7,060 bases of DNA from CAVZLD01 sp964522605 (GCA_964522605.1 CAZFWV010000352.1:1-7060); one strand, 5' to 3'; counted from the first letter of the stretch, positions 1 to 6,762 are shown. The notes: generated from the letters alone by a model not told the origin. Made by a program: numbers and translations.

Positions 1-68
1 GAGAATTCGGAGGTCTCGAGCAGGGAGACCTAGCGACAGAGCCCCCGAATTCTCACGAATTCGGCTAC
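1..68. repeat. Palindromic dispersed repeat, family A, copy 1 (left end cut by window)
   Basis: The right arm at 45-68 is 24 bases long and is itself a hairpin, CCGAATTC-TCAC-GAATTCGG, followed by CTAC. Bases 1-10 (GAGAATTCGG) are the inner end of the matching left arm, inverted relative to 45-54, so the rest of that arm lies before the window. The 34-base spacer at 11-44 has its own stem, GGTCTC (12-17) with GAGACC (25-30). Bases 37-68 match 4750-4781 at 28 of 32 positions in the same orientation, which is why I call this a dispersed repeat and not a single terminator. No T-tract follows it. Whether it acts in RNA (processing, termination, stability) or only as a mobile palindrome cannot be told from here. 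Confidence 0.75.
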
Positions 69-195
69 GGACTAATACAGTGTGCAACTTCTCAGCTGGC
101 GCTTCGGGTTCTCGTGCTGTGTTTGTCAGTATTTATGGATTACCCCAGCCGAATACTCTCTCGTGAAACATAGCCTAGGAAACTCGATTCCGCTT

Positions 196-229
196 CCACC
201 GTTGGTGGTGGTTGTAGCGCCCCCACCAC
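196..229. other. Two mutually exclusive small hairpins upstream of the mutase gene
   Basis: CCACC (196-200) can pair with GGTGG (204-208). The overlapping GTGGTGG (205-211) can instead pair with CCACCAC (223-229), so the two stems compete. The site lies about 75 bases before the mutase start. Such competition is seen in attenuators, but there is no T-run and no leader peptide I trust, and low-complexity GGT/CCA sequence forms such pairs easily. Nothing else in 69-290 looks like a gene or a convincing promoter. Confidence 0.3.
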
Positions 230-292
230 TGGGCGTAGAATCCGCGATGATCGAATTCTCCGTATCCTGAAGGTCTCCCCCCGTGTGGAAAA

Positions 293-299
293 AGGTGAG
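293..299 (+). promoter_or_regulatory. Shine-Dalgarno site of the phosphohexomutase gene
   Basis: AGGTGAG ends five bases before the ATG at 305, a normal spacing. An in-frame TGA at 296-298 lies inside this site, so no longer N-terminus is possible and the ATG at 305 is the first available start. Confidence 0.75.
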
Positions 300-304
300 T
301 CAGT

Positions 305-2149
305 ATGTCCGAAATGACGAGCGGTTTTGACCGAGAGCGAGCGATGCAACAGTTGGAGGCAGCGGCCGCAGATCAGCGACTCTCGCCCGGTGCCGTGTCG
401 AATATTCGCAGTTGGCTGACCGAATCCCGATACGCGCCGTATGCCCCGCAGGTGGCCGAACATCTCGCCGCCGGAAAGTGGCAAGAACTGGACGACGCAT
501 TCTGGACGGTCATTCCGTTCGGTACCGGGGGACGCCGCGGCCGAATGTATCCGATTGGGTCCAATGCCATCAATGATCGCACGATCGGAGAAAGTGCGCA
601 AGGACTGGCCGAATACGTCAAAGAATATGGGGAGCAAAAAAATGGGCTGTCGTGTGCGATCGCCTACGACACGCGACACAACTCTCCCCACTTCGCGCGG
701 CTGTGTGCCGAGATCATGGTGGCTGCCGGGTTTCGCGTCTTCTTTCTTGATGACTACCGCAGTACGCCTGAACTCTCGTTCCTGGTCCGCGATCAGCATT
801 GCTCGTGCGGGATCATGGTGACGGCCAGTCATAATCCTCCAAGTGACAATGCGGTCAAGGTCTACTGGTCCACGGGAGGCCAGATTCTACCGCCTCATGA
901 CAAAGGAGTCATCGAGCGGGTGATGAACGTCGACACGATCGAGCGGGCGGATTTTGATCAGGCGGTTGCCGCTGGCCAAATCGTCTTGTGCAAGGAAGAG
1001 GTCGATGCGGCCTACGTAGAGCAGTTGCGCGCCCAGGCCCACCCCGGGCCACGACGGCTGAAAGTGATCTATTCGCCCCTGCACGGCGTTGGCGCCAGTG
1101 CGGCGGTTCCGGCACTCCGAACCGATGGTTTCGAAGACCTGGAAGTCTTCGCCGATCATGCCGAACCCAACGGCGATTTTCCAAATGTGCCCCAGCACGT
1201 GGCCAACCCCGAGAATGCGGCCGTGTTCGATTCGATCATTGAGCGTGCCAAACAGACCAGTGCCGAGTTGATTCTGGTGACGGATCCAGATTGCGATCGC
1301 ATGGGCTGTGCCACACCGTTGACGACCGACACGTCCGGTCCCTGGCGGACTTTCAATGGGAATCAACTGGCGGCCCTGCTGGCCGACTACGTCCTGGATC
1401 AGGCCAAGAAATCAGGGACCTTGACGGCCGATCACTACCTGGTCAAGACGCTGGTGACCAGCGACATCGTGCGAAGGATTGGCGAATCGTACGGCGTTCG
1501 AACCTATGGCGATCTGCTCGTCGGATTCAAATGGATCGGCGGCGTCATGGATGAGGTTGGACCCGACAAGTTCCTGTTTGGGGCGGAGGAGTCGCACGGT
1601 TACCTGGTCGGTCAGTACGCACGCGACAAGGACGGTGCGGTCGCCTGCATGCTGATGGCTGAGTTGGCGGCGAGCGTCGCTTCGCACGGCCAAACGCTGC
1701 ACGACAAGCTGGAATCGCTTTATTGGCAGCACGGATACCATGCCGAAGGGCTGATCAATCAACAGATGCCCGGCTCCGAGGGCATGACCCGGATGCAGGC
1801 CTTGATGAGTAAGTTCCGCAGCGACCCTCCGCAGAGCCTGGGGGGAATCTCGGTTGCGGTCGTTCGGGATTATGAAAACCTCACGCGAACGGTGATTGGA
1901 TCGTCCACGAATGGTTCGGCTCCCGAGCCGCTCGTTGGACCGAAGGGGGATCTGATCTTCCTCGATCTGTCGGAACCGGGGAATTATGTTGCGGTTCGGC
2001 CCTCCGGGACCGAGCCGAAAGTGAAGTTTTACATGTTCACGTACATCCCTCCCGAACAACTGGCCGATCTAGAACTCGCTCGTCAGGAAATGGAAGCCCG
2101 CCTGCAGGCGTTCGGGCGCGACCTGCGCTCATTCGCGGAGAGCGTCTAA
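305..2149 (+). CDS. Phosphoglucomutase/phosphomannomutase-type phosphohexomutase
   Basis: This is a 614-residue enzyme of the alpha-D-phosphohexomutase superfamily. It should move phosphate between C6 and C1 of a hexose (glucose and/or mannose) through a phosphoserine and a bound hexose bisphosphate, in the cytoplasm. All four conserved loops are visible. The catalytic serine loop TASHNP spans 173-178 (Ser175). The Mg-binding loop DPDCDR spans 327-332 (Asp327, 329, 331). The sugar-binding loop GAEESHG spans 426-432. The phosphate-binding loop RPSGTEP spans 565-571. The length, near 600 residues, and the C-terminal RPSGTEPKVKFY fit the longer bacterial Pgm/PgcA-like branch better than the ~450-residue AlgC/GlmM branch. 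The N-terminal FGTGGRRG (72-79) varies from the more usual FGTxGxRG. There is no signal peptide or membrane segment. It is followed by a repeat-filled gap and does not appear co-transcribed with a pathway partner. Substrate preference cannot be read from the sequence. Confidence 0.95.
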   Translation: MSEMTSGFDRERAMQQLEAAAADQRLSPGAVSNIRSWLTESRYAPYAPQVAEHLAAGKWQELDDAFWTVIPFGTGGRRGRMYPIGSNAINDRTIGESAQGLAEYVKEYGEQKNGLSCAIAYDTRHNSPHFARLCAEIMVAAGFRVFFLDDYRSTPELSFLVRDQHCSCGIMVTASHNPPSDNAVKVYWSTGGQILPPHDKGVIERVMNVDTIERADFDQAVAAGQIVLCKEEVDAAYVEQLRAQAHPGPRRLKVIYSPLHGVGASAAVPALRTDGFEDLEVFADHAEPNGDFPNVPQHVANPENAAVFDSIIERAKQTSAELILVTDPDCDRMGCATPLTTDTSGPWRTFNGNQLAALLADYVLDQAKKSGTLTADHYLVKTLVTSDIVRRIGESYGVRTYGDLLVGFKWIGGVMDEVGPDKFLFGAEESHGYLVGQYARDKDGAVACMLMAELAASVASHGQTLHDKLESLYWQHGYHAEGLINQQMPGSEGMTRMQALMSKFRSDPPQSLGGISVAVVRDYENLTRTVIGSSTNGSAPEPLVGPKGDLIFLDLSEPGNYVAVRPSGTEPKVKFYMFTYIPPEQLADLELARQEMEARLQAFGRDLRSFAESV

Positions 2150-2195
2150 AATTCCATGGGCTTATGCAGCGTCGTTGCCTTCGACACGATCGATC

Positions 2196-2463
2196 CTCCT
2201 CTGCGGCCCTCGGCGCCTTTGCGAACTCTGCGTTGAAATCGGAATCGCACAGCTCGCAGAGACGCTGGGTGCCACTGGCTTTGCCAGTGCTGTTCCTCGA
2301 CTCAAGAGGACACTGGCAAAGCCAGTGGCACACCAATTGCGCCGAGCACGGCAGCACCCGGGTACGGGTCGCTTCCGTTGGTCGCTCGATTTCTTTCCGA
2401 GAGAACAACATTTTCACCGTTAGCAGTACAGAGCTCGCAGAGGCGCTGAGGGCCGCAGAGGAG
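2196..2463. repeat. Composite repeat bounded by 35-base inverted repeats
   Basis: The 356-base gap between the mutase and uvrC genes holds no credible gene. Its outer arms, 2196-2230 and 2429-2463, are inverted copies matching at 32 of 35 positions (core GAGGGCCGCAGAGGAG on the right arm). A 19-base stretch at 2251-2269 repeats directly at 2432-2450 with two differences (AGCTCGCAGAG.CGCTG.G), so the same motif family occurs three times. The interior contains the separate perfect palindrome at 2269-2331. The arms resemble GCAGAG-rich dispersed repeats that I recall from planctomycete and other environmental genomes; that is memory, not a search. No target-site duplication is obvious at the ends, and no transposase is present. 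Inverted paired insertions or a MITE-like unit are both possible. Confidence 0.75.
2269..2331. repeat. Perfect 21-base inverted repeat, each arm itself a hairpin
   Basis: Bases 2269-2289 and 2311-2331 are exact reverse complements. Inside each arm CACTGGC and GCCAGTG form a 7-base stem around a TTT loop (2273-2289) or an AAA loop (2311-2327). The 21-base spacer adds TCCTC (2294-2298) pairing with GAGGA (2306-2310) around a 7-base loop. The whole can fold as one long stem or as two small hairpins. It sits inside the larger inverted repeat at 2196-2463. It has no T-tract, so I do not call it a rho-independent terminator, though it could stop or protect mutase mRNA. Confidence 0.85.
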
Positions 2464-2505
2464 AGTAGAGAGGTTTGGGCCTATTGGACTGGATGGGTGT
2501 GATCC

Positions 2506-3879
2506 ATGTCTGAATTATCGGACAGCAACGACGTCGAAAAAGAACGGACGACCGAAGCCGATGGGGGCGTTGGTTTCCGCCGGGCGGCTGCGCGCGTTCG
2601 TGAGTTTCCTCCGACGCCTGGGGTTTACCTGCTGAAAGACTCTGCAGGTCGAGTGATCTACGTTGGCAAAGCCACGAATCTGCGCTCCCGGGCTGGCAGC
2701 TACTTTACGAAGCAGGCCGCGGAGGATTCGCGAACCGCCTATTGGGTTCACGAGATTTGCGACGCCGATTACATCGAGTGCGAGAGTGAAGTCGATGCGC
2801 TGCTGGTTGAATCTCGACTGATCAAAGATGTCCAGCCCAAGCACAACAAGGAACAAAAAGACGACAAGACGTTTCCCTACTTGATGATCACGACGCATGA
2901 AGATTTCCCGCGGGTTGAAGTGACTCGCGAGCCGCGTGACCGGGGCGTGAAGCTGTACGGCCCGTTCGCCAATGCGGGGGCGCTGCGAGGAGCGATACAG
3001 GTTCTGCAGCGGATCTTCAAGTTTCGCACGTGCAGCCTGGATATCGAAGCAGATGATCCGCGTTGGCAATGGTTCCGTCCGTGTCTGTTGGCCAGCATCC
3101 AGCAGTGTACGGCTCCCTGCAATCTGCGGATTTCGAAAGAAGAGTACCGCCGCGACATCCGACGGTTGCATTTGTTTCTCGAAGGCGGAAAGAGTCGGCT
3201 GTTGCAGCAGATGTATGGTGAGATGAAACAGGCGGCGGAAGCGCTCGAATTCGAACGCGCGGCCCGGCTGCGCGATGAAATCCGCATGCTGGAGACGCTT
3301 GACAAGCGTGGTGAGCTGGAAACGCATGTTCAACCGGAAGTGTTCTTCATCGATCCGAAGAAGGGACTTGCGGGGCTGCGTAAGGTGCTCAAATTGTCGG
3401 AGACGCCTCGTACGATTGAAGGCGTCGACATCGCCCATTTAGGCGGCGATCAGACGGTGGCCAGTCTCGTGCAGTTCATTGACGGCCTGCCGTTTAAGCC
3501 CGGGTATCGCCGATTTCGGATTCGCAACGTGGCGGGCATCGATGACTACCGCAGCATCCACGAAGTCGTTGCTCGCCGTTTTCAGCGACTGCATAACGAA
3601 GGCGAAGTCTTTCCCGATATCCTGCTGATCGATGGCGGGAAAGGTCAGCTGAGCGCCGCCATGGCGGCCTTTGCCGAGCGGAAAATTGCACCGCCGGTCG
3701 TGCTGTCGCTGGCGAAACGGGACGAGGAGATCTTTTTGCCCGGACAGACGGAACCGCTGCGGCTGAGTCGCCATGCGTACGCCCTGCGATTACTGCAATA
3801 CGTTCGTGATGAGGCGCATCGTTTCGCCCAGCACTATCACCACATCCTGCGGCGGAAAGAAACGCTGGGTGACAAGTAA
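2506..3879 (+). CDS. uvrC: UvrC excinuclease subunit, compact form without HhH domain
   Basis: UvrC makes both incisions around UvrB-marked DNA lesions in nucleotide excision repair. Visible parts, in order: a GIY-YIG nuclease at about 35-115 (G39-V40-Y41, Y52-V53-G54, R60, E102, N114); four cysteines C176, C193, C201, C205 with the C-x7-C-x3-C ending expected for the UvrC Fe-S cluster; a UVR UvrB-binding helix pair at about 233-268; and an RNase H-like nuclease with D308, D347, D376 and H438, matching the catalytic set as I recall it from E. coli (D399, D438, D466, H538). The protein is 457 residues against about 610 in E. coli. The stretch between UVR and the first RNase H aspartate is only about 40 residues instead of about 160, and the protein ends 19 residues after H438, leaving no helix-hairpin-helix domain. 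The start is fixed by an in-frame TGA at 2500-2502; the ribosome site (GGATGG, 2491-2496) is weak. Confidence 0.93.
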   Translation: MSELSDSNDVEKERTTEADGGVGFRRAAARVREFPPTPGVYLLKDSAGRVIYVGKATNLRSRAGSYFTKQAAEDSRTAYWVHEICDADYIECESEVDALLVESRLIKDVQPKHNKEQKDDKTFPYLMITTHEDFPRVEVTREPRDRGVKLYGPFANAGALRGAIQVLQRIFKFRTCSLDIEADDPRWQWFRPCLLASIQQCTAPCNLRISKEEYRRDIRRLHLFLEGGKSRLLQQMYGEMKQAAEALEFERAARLRDEIRMLETLDKRGELETHVQPEVFFIDPKKGLAGLRKVLKLSETPRTIEGVDIAHLGGDQTVASLVQFIDGLPFKPGYRRFRIRNVAGIDDYRSIHEVVARRFQRLHNEGEVFPDILLIDGGKGQLSAAMAAFAERKIAPPVVLSLAKRDEEIFLPGQTEPLRLSRHAYALRLLQYVRDEAHRFAQHYHHILRRKETLGDK

Positions 3880-3962
3880 TCGGCCTTCATCGCCGAGAAA
3901 TAGTGGTCGCTGCGCAACAGTGGTCGGATGAGCCGTCGAGATGTCCTGGCGATGCGCCGTTG

Positions 3963-4646
3963 CTACGCGTAGCGCAAATATCGCGGTGAGTCTTTCCCGC
4001 AGTTCATCAGCAGATCGACGACGCTGACTTGCCCTTCGAACGGCCCCCACAACTGCGGGTATTCCCGAAATCCCTCGTAGTGAAACCACTCGACTTCGAT
4101 GTTGTTCGCCACGAATAGCGTCTCGTCCAAATACGCCTTCGCCGCGGGACCAGACACGTAGGTCGTTGCCCCAACTTGTTGACACAATCCGAGGATTCGT
4201 TCCGATTTTCCATCCACGAGTTGGTAATCCATCGAATGCGTAATCGTTGTCGCGATTCCCAGATAGTCGCAGATCGCTCGGATGAAGGCTTCATTGATCT
4301 CGGAGAGTCGTTCGGTATTCTGGCTCAGATAGAGCGGCTCGAGGAGCAGGGAAGCTTCACGAAAGCATGCCGCTCGCTTGTAGTTCACCTCGAATGTTCT
4401 CCAGTGCTTCTCTCTCCATTCATTCGAGATGGCCGATACCTCGCAGATCTTCATCGACCGATCACCGTCGACGGGGATCGTTATCCATTCGCGGCCTTTG
4501 GGCGTTTTAATCTGGTTCCGGTTACGCCAATCTCGACGCGTGTATTGTGCTGTATCAAACAGAATGAACTCATCGGCGTATGCGATCAGATCAAAATAGC
4601 CCCTCCACGGAATGTAGTTGGACTGGAGGATCGCGACTTTTTTCAT
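3963..4646 (-). CDS. WbqC-like family protein
   Basis: A 227-residue cytoplasmic-looking protein with the hallmarks of the WbqC-like family. It opens with the N-terminal block AILQSNYIPWRGYFDLI (5-21), then FDTAQYTRRDWRNRN (30-44), and later the YVSGPAAKAYL block (163-173). The ending around WGPFEGQVSVVDLLMNCG (200-217) is also typical. Family members occur in O-antigen and other surface-sugar loci, but their reaction is not established to my knowledge, so a role in modified-sugar or glycan synthesis is an inference. There is no signal peptide or transmembrane helix. The ATG at 4646 is the only usable start, because an in-frame TGA lies 15 bases upstream (4659-4661). The ribosome site is weak (GAAAGA). 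The gene converges on uvrC with an 83-base gap lacking a clear terminator. glmS lies upstream in the same direction, separated by repeats. Confidence 0.88.
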   Translation of the reverse strand: MKKVAILQSNYIPWRGYFDLIAYADEFILFDTAQYTRRDWRNRNQIKTPKGREWITIPVDGDRSMKICEVSAISNEWREKHWRTFEVNYKRAACFREASLLLEPLYLSQNTERLSEINEAFIRAICDYLGIATTITHSMDYQLVDGKSERILGLCQQVGATTYVSGPAAKAYLDETLFVANNIEVEWFHYEGFREYPQLWGPFEGQVSVVDLLMNCGKDSPRYLRYA

Positions 4647-4716
4647 CCGGCGTATCTTTCAGCGAAGACTTGTTCTTTGGGCCCGCACAGACTGCGAGTG
4701 GTGTGATCGATGGGAT

Positions 4717-4781
4717 GTAGCCGAATTTGTGAGAATTTGGATTGCGCCCCAGAGCCTCCGAAGTCTCACGACTTCAGCTAC
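4717..4781. repeat. Palindromic dispersed repeat, family A, copy 2 (complete)
   Basis: The left arm 4717-4740 and right arm 4758-4781 are imperfect inverted copies of 24 bases around a 17-base spacer. Each arm is also a hairpin on its own: CCGAATTT-GTGA-GAATTTGG on the left and CCGAAGTC-TCAC-GACTTCAG on the right. Compared with copy 1, the left arm replaces G-C and C-G pairs with G-U and U-G wobbles, and the right arm swaps a T-A pair for G-C on both sides, so pairing is mostly kept while sequence changes. One pair (C with A) is lost in the right arm. The element lies between glmS and wbqC, both read leftward, so it would be transcribed from glmS if transcription runs on. Confidence 0.8.
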
Positions 4782-4785
4782 AACG

Positions 4786-4846
4786 GAGAAACTCGGCGAC
4801 GAATCGCGGCGCAGGGAGGCTAGACACATACCACGAATTCGGTTGC
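4786..4846. repeat. Probable decayed third copy of the family A repeat
   Basis: Just after copy 2 come degraded pieces of the same element in the same order as copy 1: GAGAAACTCGG (compare GAGAATTCGG), then GCAGGGAGGCTAG at 4811-4823 (compare GCAGGGAGACCTAG at 20-33), then CACGAATTCGG at 4832-4842 (compare 55-64 with flanks). The inner part of the right arm is missing, so the hairpin would not fold. The order of the three matches makes chance less likely, but the individual matches are short. Confidence 0.4.
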
Positions 4847-4870
4847 GTGCAACGTCGAAACTTCCCGGCA

Positions 4871-4887
4871 CGTCGAGCTACTCGACG
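4871..4887. other. Perfect 7-base hairpin with the glmS stop codon as its loop
   Basis: CGTCGAG (4871-4877) and CTCGACG (4881-4887) are exact reverse complements separated by CTA, which is the glmS TAG stop read on the minus strand. A stem at the very end of the reading frame could slow ribosome release or protect the 3' end, but there is no T-tract, so it is not a standard terminator. The upper arm encodes the conserved final Val-Glu residues, so the coincidence may be partly forced by coding. Confidence 0.5.
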
Positions 4888-6752
4888 GTGACGCTCTTCG
4901 CCAGATTTCTCGGCTTGTCGACGTCGCAGTCGCGCAATAAAGCGATATGATACGCAAGCAATTGCAGCGGAATGATCGTGATGATCGGCTGCAGGAAATC
5001 CTCGACATCCGGAATGTGGATCACATCATCTGCCAACTCCTCCACCTTTCGGTCTCCGTACCCGCACACCGCGATCACGGGGCCGCCGCGCGCTTTGATC
5101 TCCTCGAGGTTGGCCATCACTTTCTCGTAGACAAGACCCTGCGGCATGATGAAGACGCTGGGCGTGGATTCATCCACTAACGCGATCGGACCGTGCTTCA
5201 TTTCGGCTGCCGGATAGCCTTCCGCGTGGATGTAGCTGATTTCCTTCAGCTTCAAGGCACCCTCCAGCGCGGTGGGGAAGTTGTACTGTCGTCCGAGATA
5301 TAGGAAGTTCTCACACGTGTGGTACTTCTCCGCGATCCGACGGACCTGGCCGTCGGACTCGAGCGCCTCCGCAACACGGTCCGGCAACTCGTGCAGTGCC
5401 TTGATGATCCGCTGGCCGGCGCCATAACTGAGGTGTCGCAACCGGCCGAAATACAGAGCGAGCATGGTCAGCACGGCAAGCTGAGACGTGTAGGCTTTCG
5501 TCGACGCAACGCCGATTTCCGGCCCCGCGTGCAGGTAGATTCCTCCGTCGGCCTCTTGGGCGATCGTGCTGCCCACAACATTGCAGATCGCCAGAGTCGG
5601 ATGCCCCTTGCGCTTCATCTCGCGCTGAGCAGCCAACGTGTCCGCAGTCTCTCCACTCTGCGTGATGGAAAACAGAATCGTGTCGGACTCAACGGGTGGA
5701 TTGCGGTATCGCAGCTCACTCGCATACTCCACCTCGACGGGCAGACGGGCGAATTCCTCAATCAGATACTCACCCACTAACGCCGCATGCCAACTCGTGC
5801 CGCAAGCCGTCAAGATCACGCGGTTGATCCGGCGCAGTTGCCGCGGAGATAGATTCAGGCCGCCAAACATGGCCGTCGCATCATCACAACTCAAACGTCC
5901 ACGCATCGTATCGCGGAGCGACTGCGGCTGCTCGAAGATTTCCTTCAACATGAAATGTGGAAATCGGTCGTCGAGCGTGACCGCACTGTTGTCCAGTTCG
6001 AGCACGCGGACGTGCGGCTTGACCTGGCCCTGGTCGCGGTGGGTGACCCGCAACCCGTCTGCCCGAATCATCGCAATCTGGTGGTCTGCCAGATACACGA
6101 TCCGATCCGTGTAGCCCACCAGCGGCGATGCGTCACTGGCCACAAAATGCTCGCGATCTCCCACGCCCACGACGAGCGGACTGCCTAAGCGGGCCGCAAT
6201 CATCAGCTCCGGGTGCTCGCGAAAGATCGCGACCAGTCCGTAGGTCCCTCGTAATTCGGCCAACGCCGATTTCACCGCGCTGGCAAGAATCGCGTGCGGG
6301 TCGCGAGTCGCTTGCCCGTTGCCCTCGAGTAAGCAGTTGTGATGGTAGGCGATCAAATGGGCGATAACTTCGCTGTCCGTCGCCGACCGGAATTCGAAGC
6401 CCAGCGAGATCAGCTTCTCTTTGATCTCCTGATAGTTCTCGATCACACCGTTGTGCACGAGCGCCAGCCGGTCGTTACCTCCAATGTGGGGATGCGCGTT
6501 CTCCTCTGTGGGTGGTCCGTGCGTTGCCCAGCGAGTGTGGCCGATGCCCACGCGGCCGTCGACGGGTGCGTCGGTCAGCCTGTCGGCGAGGGCCTGGATC
6601 CGGCCAACCGCCTTCGTCAACTGGAATCGAGCGTCGCCGTTCAGGGTCGCGATGCCGGCGCTGTCGTAGCCTCGGTATTCCAGTCGCTTCAGACCCTCCA
6701 CCAGAAACTCGCTCGCCTCACGCGGGCCGATGTAACCGACAATACCGCACAT
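4878..6752 (-). CDS. glmS: Glutamine--fructose-6-phosphate aminotransferase (isomerizing)
   Basis: GlmS makes glucosamine-6-phosphate from fructose-6-phosphate and glutamine, the entry step to UDP-GlcNAc for peptidoglycan and glycans, in the cytoplasm. The N-terminal glutaminase domain (2-~240) starts MCGIVGYIG, with Cys2 as the nucleophile once Met is removed. It also shows HTRWATHG (72-79, Arg74), NG at 101-102 and Asp126. Two SIS sugar-binding domains follow. The first has CGTS (317-320), TQSGET (364-369) and STKAYTSQ (417-424). The second has ALEGALKLKE (495-504) with Glu497, Lys501 and Glu504, then His520, and the classic ending NLAKSVTVE with Lys619. Length is 624 against about 609 in E. 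coli; most of the extra residues seem to be an insertion near 137-152. The start is supported by the required Cys2, an upstream in-frame TGA (6774-6776) and a good ribosome site. Its end lies 231 bases before wbqC. Confidence 0.97.
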   Translation of the reverse strand: MCGIVGYIGPREASEFLVEGLKRLEYRGYDSAGIATLNGDARFQLTKAVGRIQALADRLTDAPVDGRVGIGHTRWATHGPPTEENAHPHIGGNDRLALVHNGVIENYQEIKEKLISLGFEFRSATDSEVIAHLIAYHHNCLLEGNGQATRDPHAILASAVKSALAELRGTYGLVAIFREHPELMIAARLGSPLVVGVGDREHFVASDASPLVGYTDRIVYLADHQIAMIRADGLRVTHRDQGQVKPHVRVLELDNSAVTLDDRFPHFMLKEIFEQPQSLRDTMRGRLSCDDATAMFGGLNLSPRQLRRINRVILTACGTSWHAALVGEYLIEEFARLPVEVEYASELRYRNPPVESDTILFSITQSGETADTLAAQREMKRKGHPTLAICNVVGSTIAQEADGGIYLHAGPEIGVASTKAYTSQLAVLTMLALYFGRLRHLSYGAGQRIIKALHELPDRVAEALESDGQVRRIAEKYHTCENFLYLGRQYNFPTALEGALKLKEISYIHAEGYPAAEMKHGPIALVDESTPSVFIMPQGLVYEKVMANLEEIKARGGPVIAVCGYGDRKVEELADDVIHIPDVEDFLQPIITIIPLQLLAYHIALLRDCDVDKPRNLAKSVTVE

Positions 6753-6762
6753 TTTTCTTACA

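Noticed and set aside
1..68. CRISPR-like or att-site interpretation of the GAATTC-rich palindromes
   Set aside because: There are no regularly spaced repeats with unique spacers and no integrase nearby. The pattern is a two-arm palindromic element.
82..270. Possible 62-residue leader gene upstream of the mutase
   Set aside because: It has a GTG start without a clear ribosome site, its proline/valine tract comes from a repetitive GGT/CCA stretch, and it matches nothing I recognise.
140..832. Long minus-strand open frame overlapping the start of the mutase gene
   Set aside because: It is antisense to a clearly conserved enzyme, its protein has no recognisable motif, and open antisense frames are common in GC-rich genes.
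2164..2502. Open frame of 112 residues before uvrC
   Set aside because: It consists almost wholly of the nested inverted repeats, so the frame is a by-product of repeat sequence.
3880..3962. Bidirectional terminator between uvrC and wbqC
   Set aside because: The only stem near the uvrC stop is TCGGC/GCCGA (3880-3884 with 3892-3896), five bases and no T-tract. This is too weak to call.
4176..4706. Plus-strand frame of 176 residues opposite wbqC
   Set aside because: It is a shadow of the WbqC-like gene, which has strong family motifs on the minus strand.
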